6,984 nt of DNA from Desulfobulbaceae bacterium (GTDB lineage Bacteria; Desulfobacterota; Desulfobulbia; Desulfobulbales; Desulfobulbaceae): assembly GCA_007121995.1 (NCBI GenBank), contig SKJK01000288.1, forward strand, positions 1 to 6,984. The letters are read 5' to 3'. Below, piece after piece: positions 6,634-6,984 of this stretch; within the stretch, counting starts at the first letter, position 1; every line of letters starts with the position of its first letter. The notes beneath the pieces were generated by a model. That model worked only from the letters and a program-made list of their open reading frames with translations. It was not told the DNA's origin and did no database searches. The position numbers were made by a program, and so were the translations under genes.

Positions 6634-6705
6634 GTGATTTTGTTTGAGTTGAACTGAAAGATGAAGTATTTTTTCTCTTTTCAGTTTAATTGAACCAGAA
6701 ATCAC
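6634..6705 (+). repeat. 72-base imperfect inverted repeat between aprA and qmoA
   Basis: The arms are 6634-6659 and 6679-6705, centred near 6669. The outermost seven bases (GTGATTT / AAATCAC) and the innermost eight (AACTGAAA / TTTCAGTT) are perfect. In total 22 Watson-Crick pairs and two G-T pairs form, with two mismatches and one bulged base. Inside the 19-base loop, GA (6660-6661) with TC (6676-6677) and GAA (6663-6665) with TTC (6673-6675) can extend the stem further. As RNA it is a long AU-rich hairpin; as DNA it is a large dyad that could be an operator. It is not followed by a T-run, and the qmoA ribosome site (6729-6734) lies outside it. Confidence 0.72.
6644..6672 (+). promoter_or_regulatory. 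Possible sigma-70 promoter for qmoA
   Basis: TTGAGT (6644-6649) and TATTTT (6667-6672) each match their consensus in four of six bases, with a 17-base spacer. A promoter is expected here because a strong terminator lies just upstream. The -10 sits at the centre of the 72-base dyad, so a protein bound to the dyad would control it. A TTTAAT word at 6685-6690 is a better -10 but has no -35 at a good distance. Confidence 0.27.
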
Positions 6706-6739
6706 CTTTCATCAATACCAGCAGTTATGGAGGTTTGGC

Positions 6740-6984
6740 ATGAGTGACACTGCAGGCAATGGTGCGGTACTGGTTGTGGGTGGCGGTATAAGTGGTCTTA
6801 CCGCTGCACTCGAAGCGGCCGAAGTCGGCAATGACGTTTTTCTGATTGAGAAAAACTCCTACTTTGGCGGCCGGGTCGCCCAGATTAATCAGTATTTCCC
6901 CAAACTTTGCCCCCCGACATGCGGGCTCGAAATCAATTTTAAACGCATCAAAGACAATCGCAAAATTAGAACCTACACCCTGAC
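6740..6984 (+). CDS. qmoA: QmoA, HdrA-like flavoprotein of the Qmo complex (partial, N-terminus)
   Basis: QmoABC is the membrane-bound quinone-interacting oxidoreductase that passes electrons from menaquinol towards APS reductase; QmoA is a soluble FAD subunit related to heterodisulfide reductase HdrA. The first 81 codons are present and the frame is still open at the window edge. Residues 9-19 (AVLVVGGGISG) are the FAD-binding glycine motif, with the ribose-binding acid at E37 in FLIEKNSYFGGRVAQ. The segment FPKLCPPTCGLEINFKRI (53-70), with Cys57 and Cys61, is characteristic of QmoA/HdrA-type proteins. ATG 6740 follows GGAGGT (6729-6734) by five bases. Position just after aprBA is the classic sulfate-reducer arrangement, which favours QmoA over a generic HdrA. 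The C-terminal part and qmoB/qmoC lie outside the window. Confidence 0.93.
   Translation, partial: MSDTAGNGAVLVVGGGISGLTAALEAAEVGNDVFLIEKNSYFGGRVAQINQYFPKLCPPTCGLEINFKRIKDNRKIRTYTL

Noticed and set aside
6634..6705. Insertion sequence or MITE at the inverted repeat
   Set aside because: No target-site duplication is visible in the flanking bases, and other copies cannot be checked in this window. It is kept as an unexplained inverted repeat rather than called a mobile element.

Overview
The window reads as chromosomal DNA from a sulfate-reducing bacterium of the Desulfobacterota, plausibly Desulfobulbales-like. The basis is the aprB-aprA-qmoA gene order (dissimilatory APS reductase followed by its electron-transfer partner), close family matches in all three proteins, and moderate GC content. 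The lineage is inferred from gene content and protein style; no search was run. A relative that runs the same enzymes in reverse to oxidise sulfur cannot be excluded from sequence alone.

All confident genes lie on the + strand. The left part (1-3658) is housekeeping: the last codons of ribBA, then ribH (lumazine synthase), nusB (antitermination factor) and ftsK/spoIIIE (DNA translocase). ribBA and ribH supply the two substrate branches and the condensation step of riboflavin synthesis. That is relevant downstream, because AprA and QmoA are both FAD proteins. The gaps in this part (188, 74 and 238 bases) contain weak hairpins and possible promoters but no recognised RNA.

The right part (3659-6984) is the energy-metabolism block. 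An AT-rich region holds the best promoter candidate of the window (3804-3832). It is followed by a possible 48-codon small ORF whose stop overlaps the aprB start (TAATG), then aprB, aprA, a very strong intrinsic terminator (6587-6623), a 72-base imperfect inverted repeat (6634-6705), and the first 81 codons of qmoA. AprBA reduces adenylyl sulfate to sulfite and AMP; the Qmo complex passes electrons from the menaquinone pool towards it.

The most interesting items are not new enzymes. They are the unrecognised small ORF translationally joined to aprB, and the tandem terminator plus long hairpin separating aprBA from qmoA, which suggests separate or attenuated expression of two partners usually described as one functional unit. 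I saw no CRISPR array, mobile element, tRNA or rRNA.
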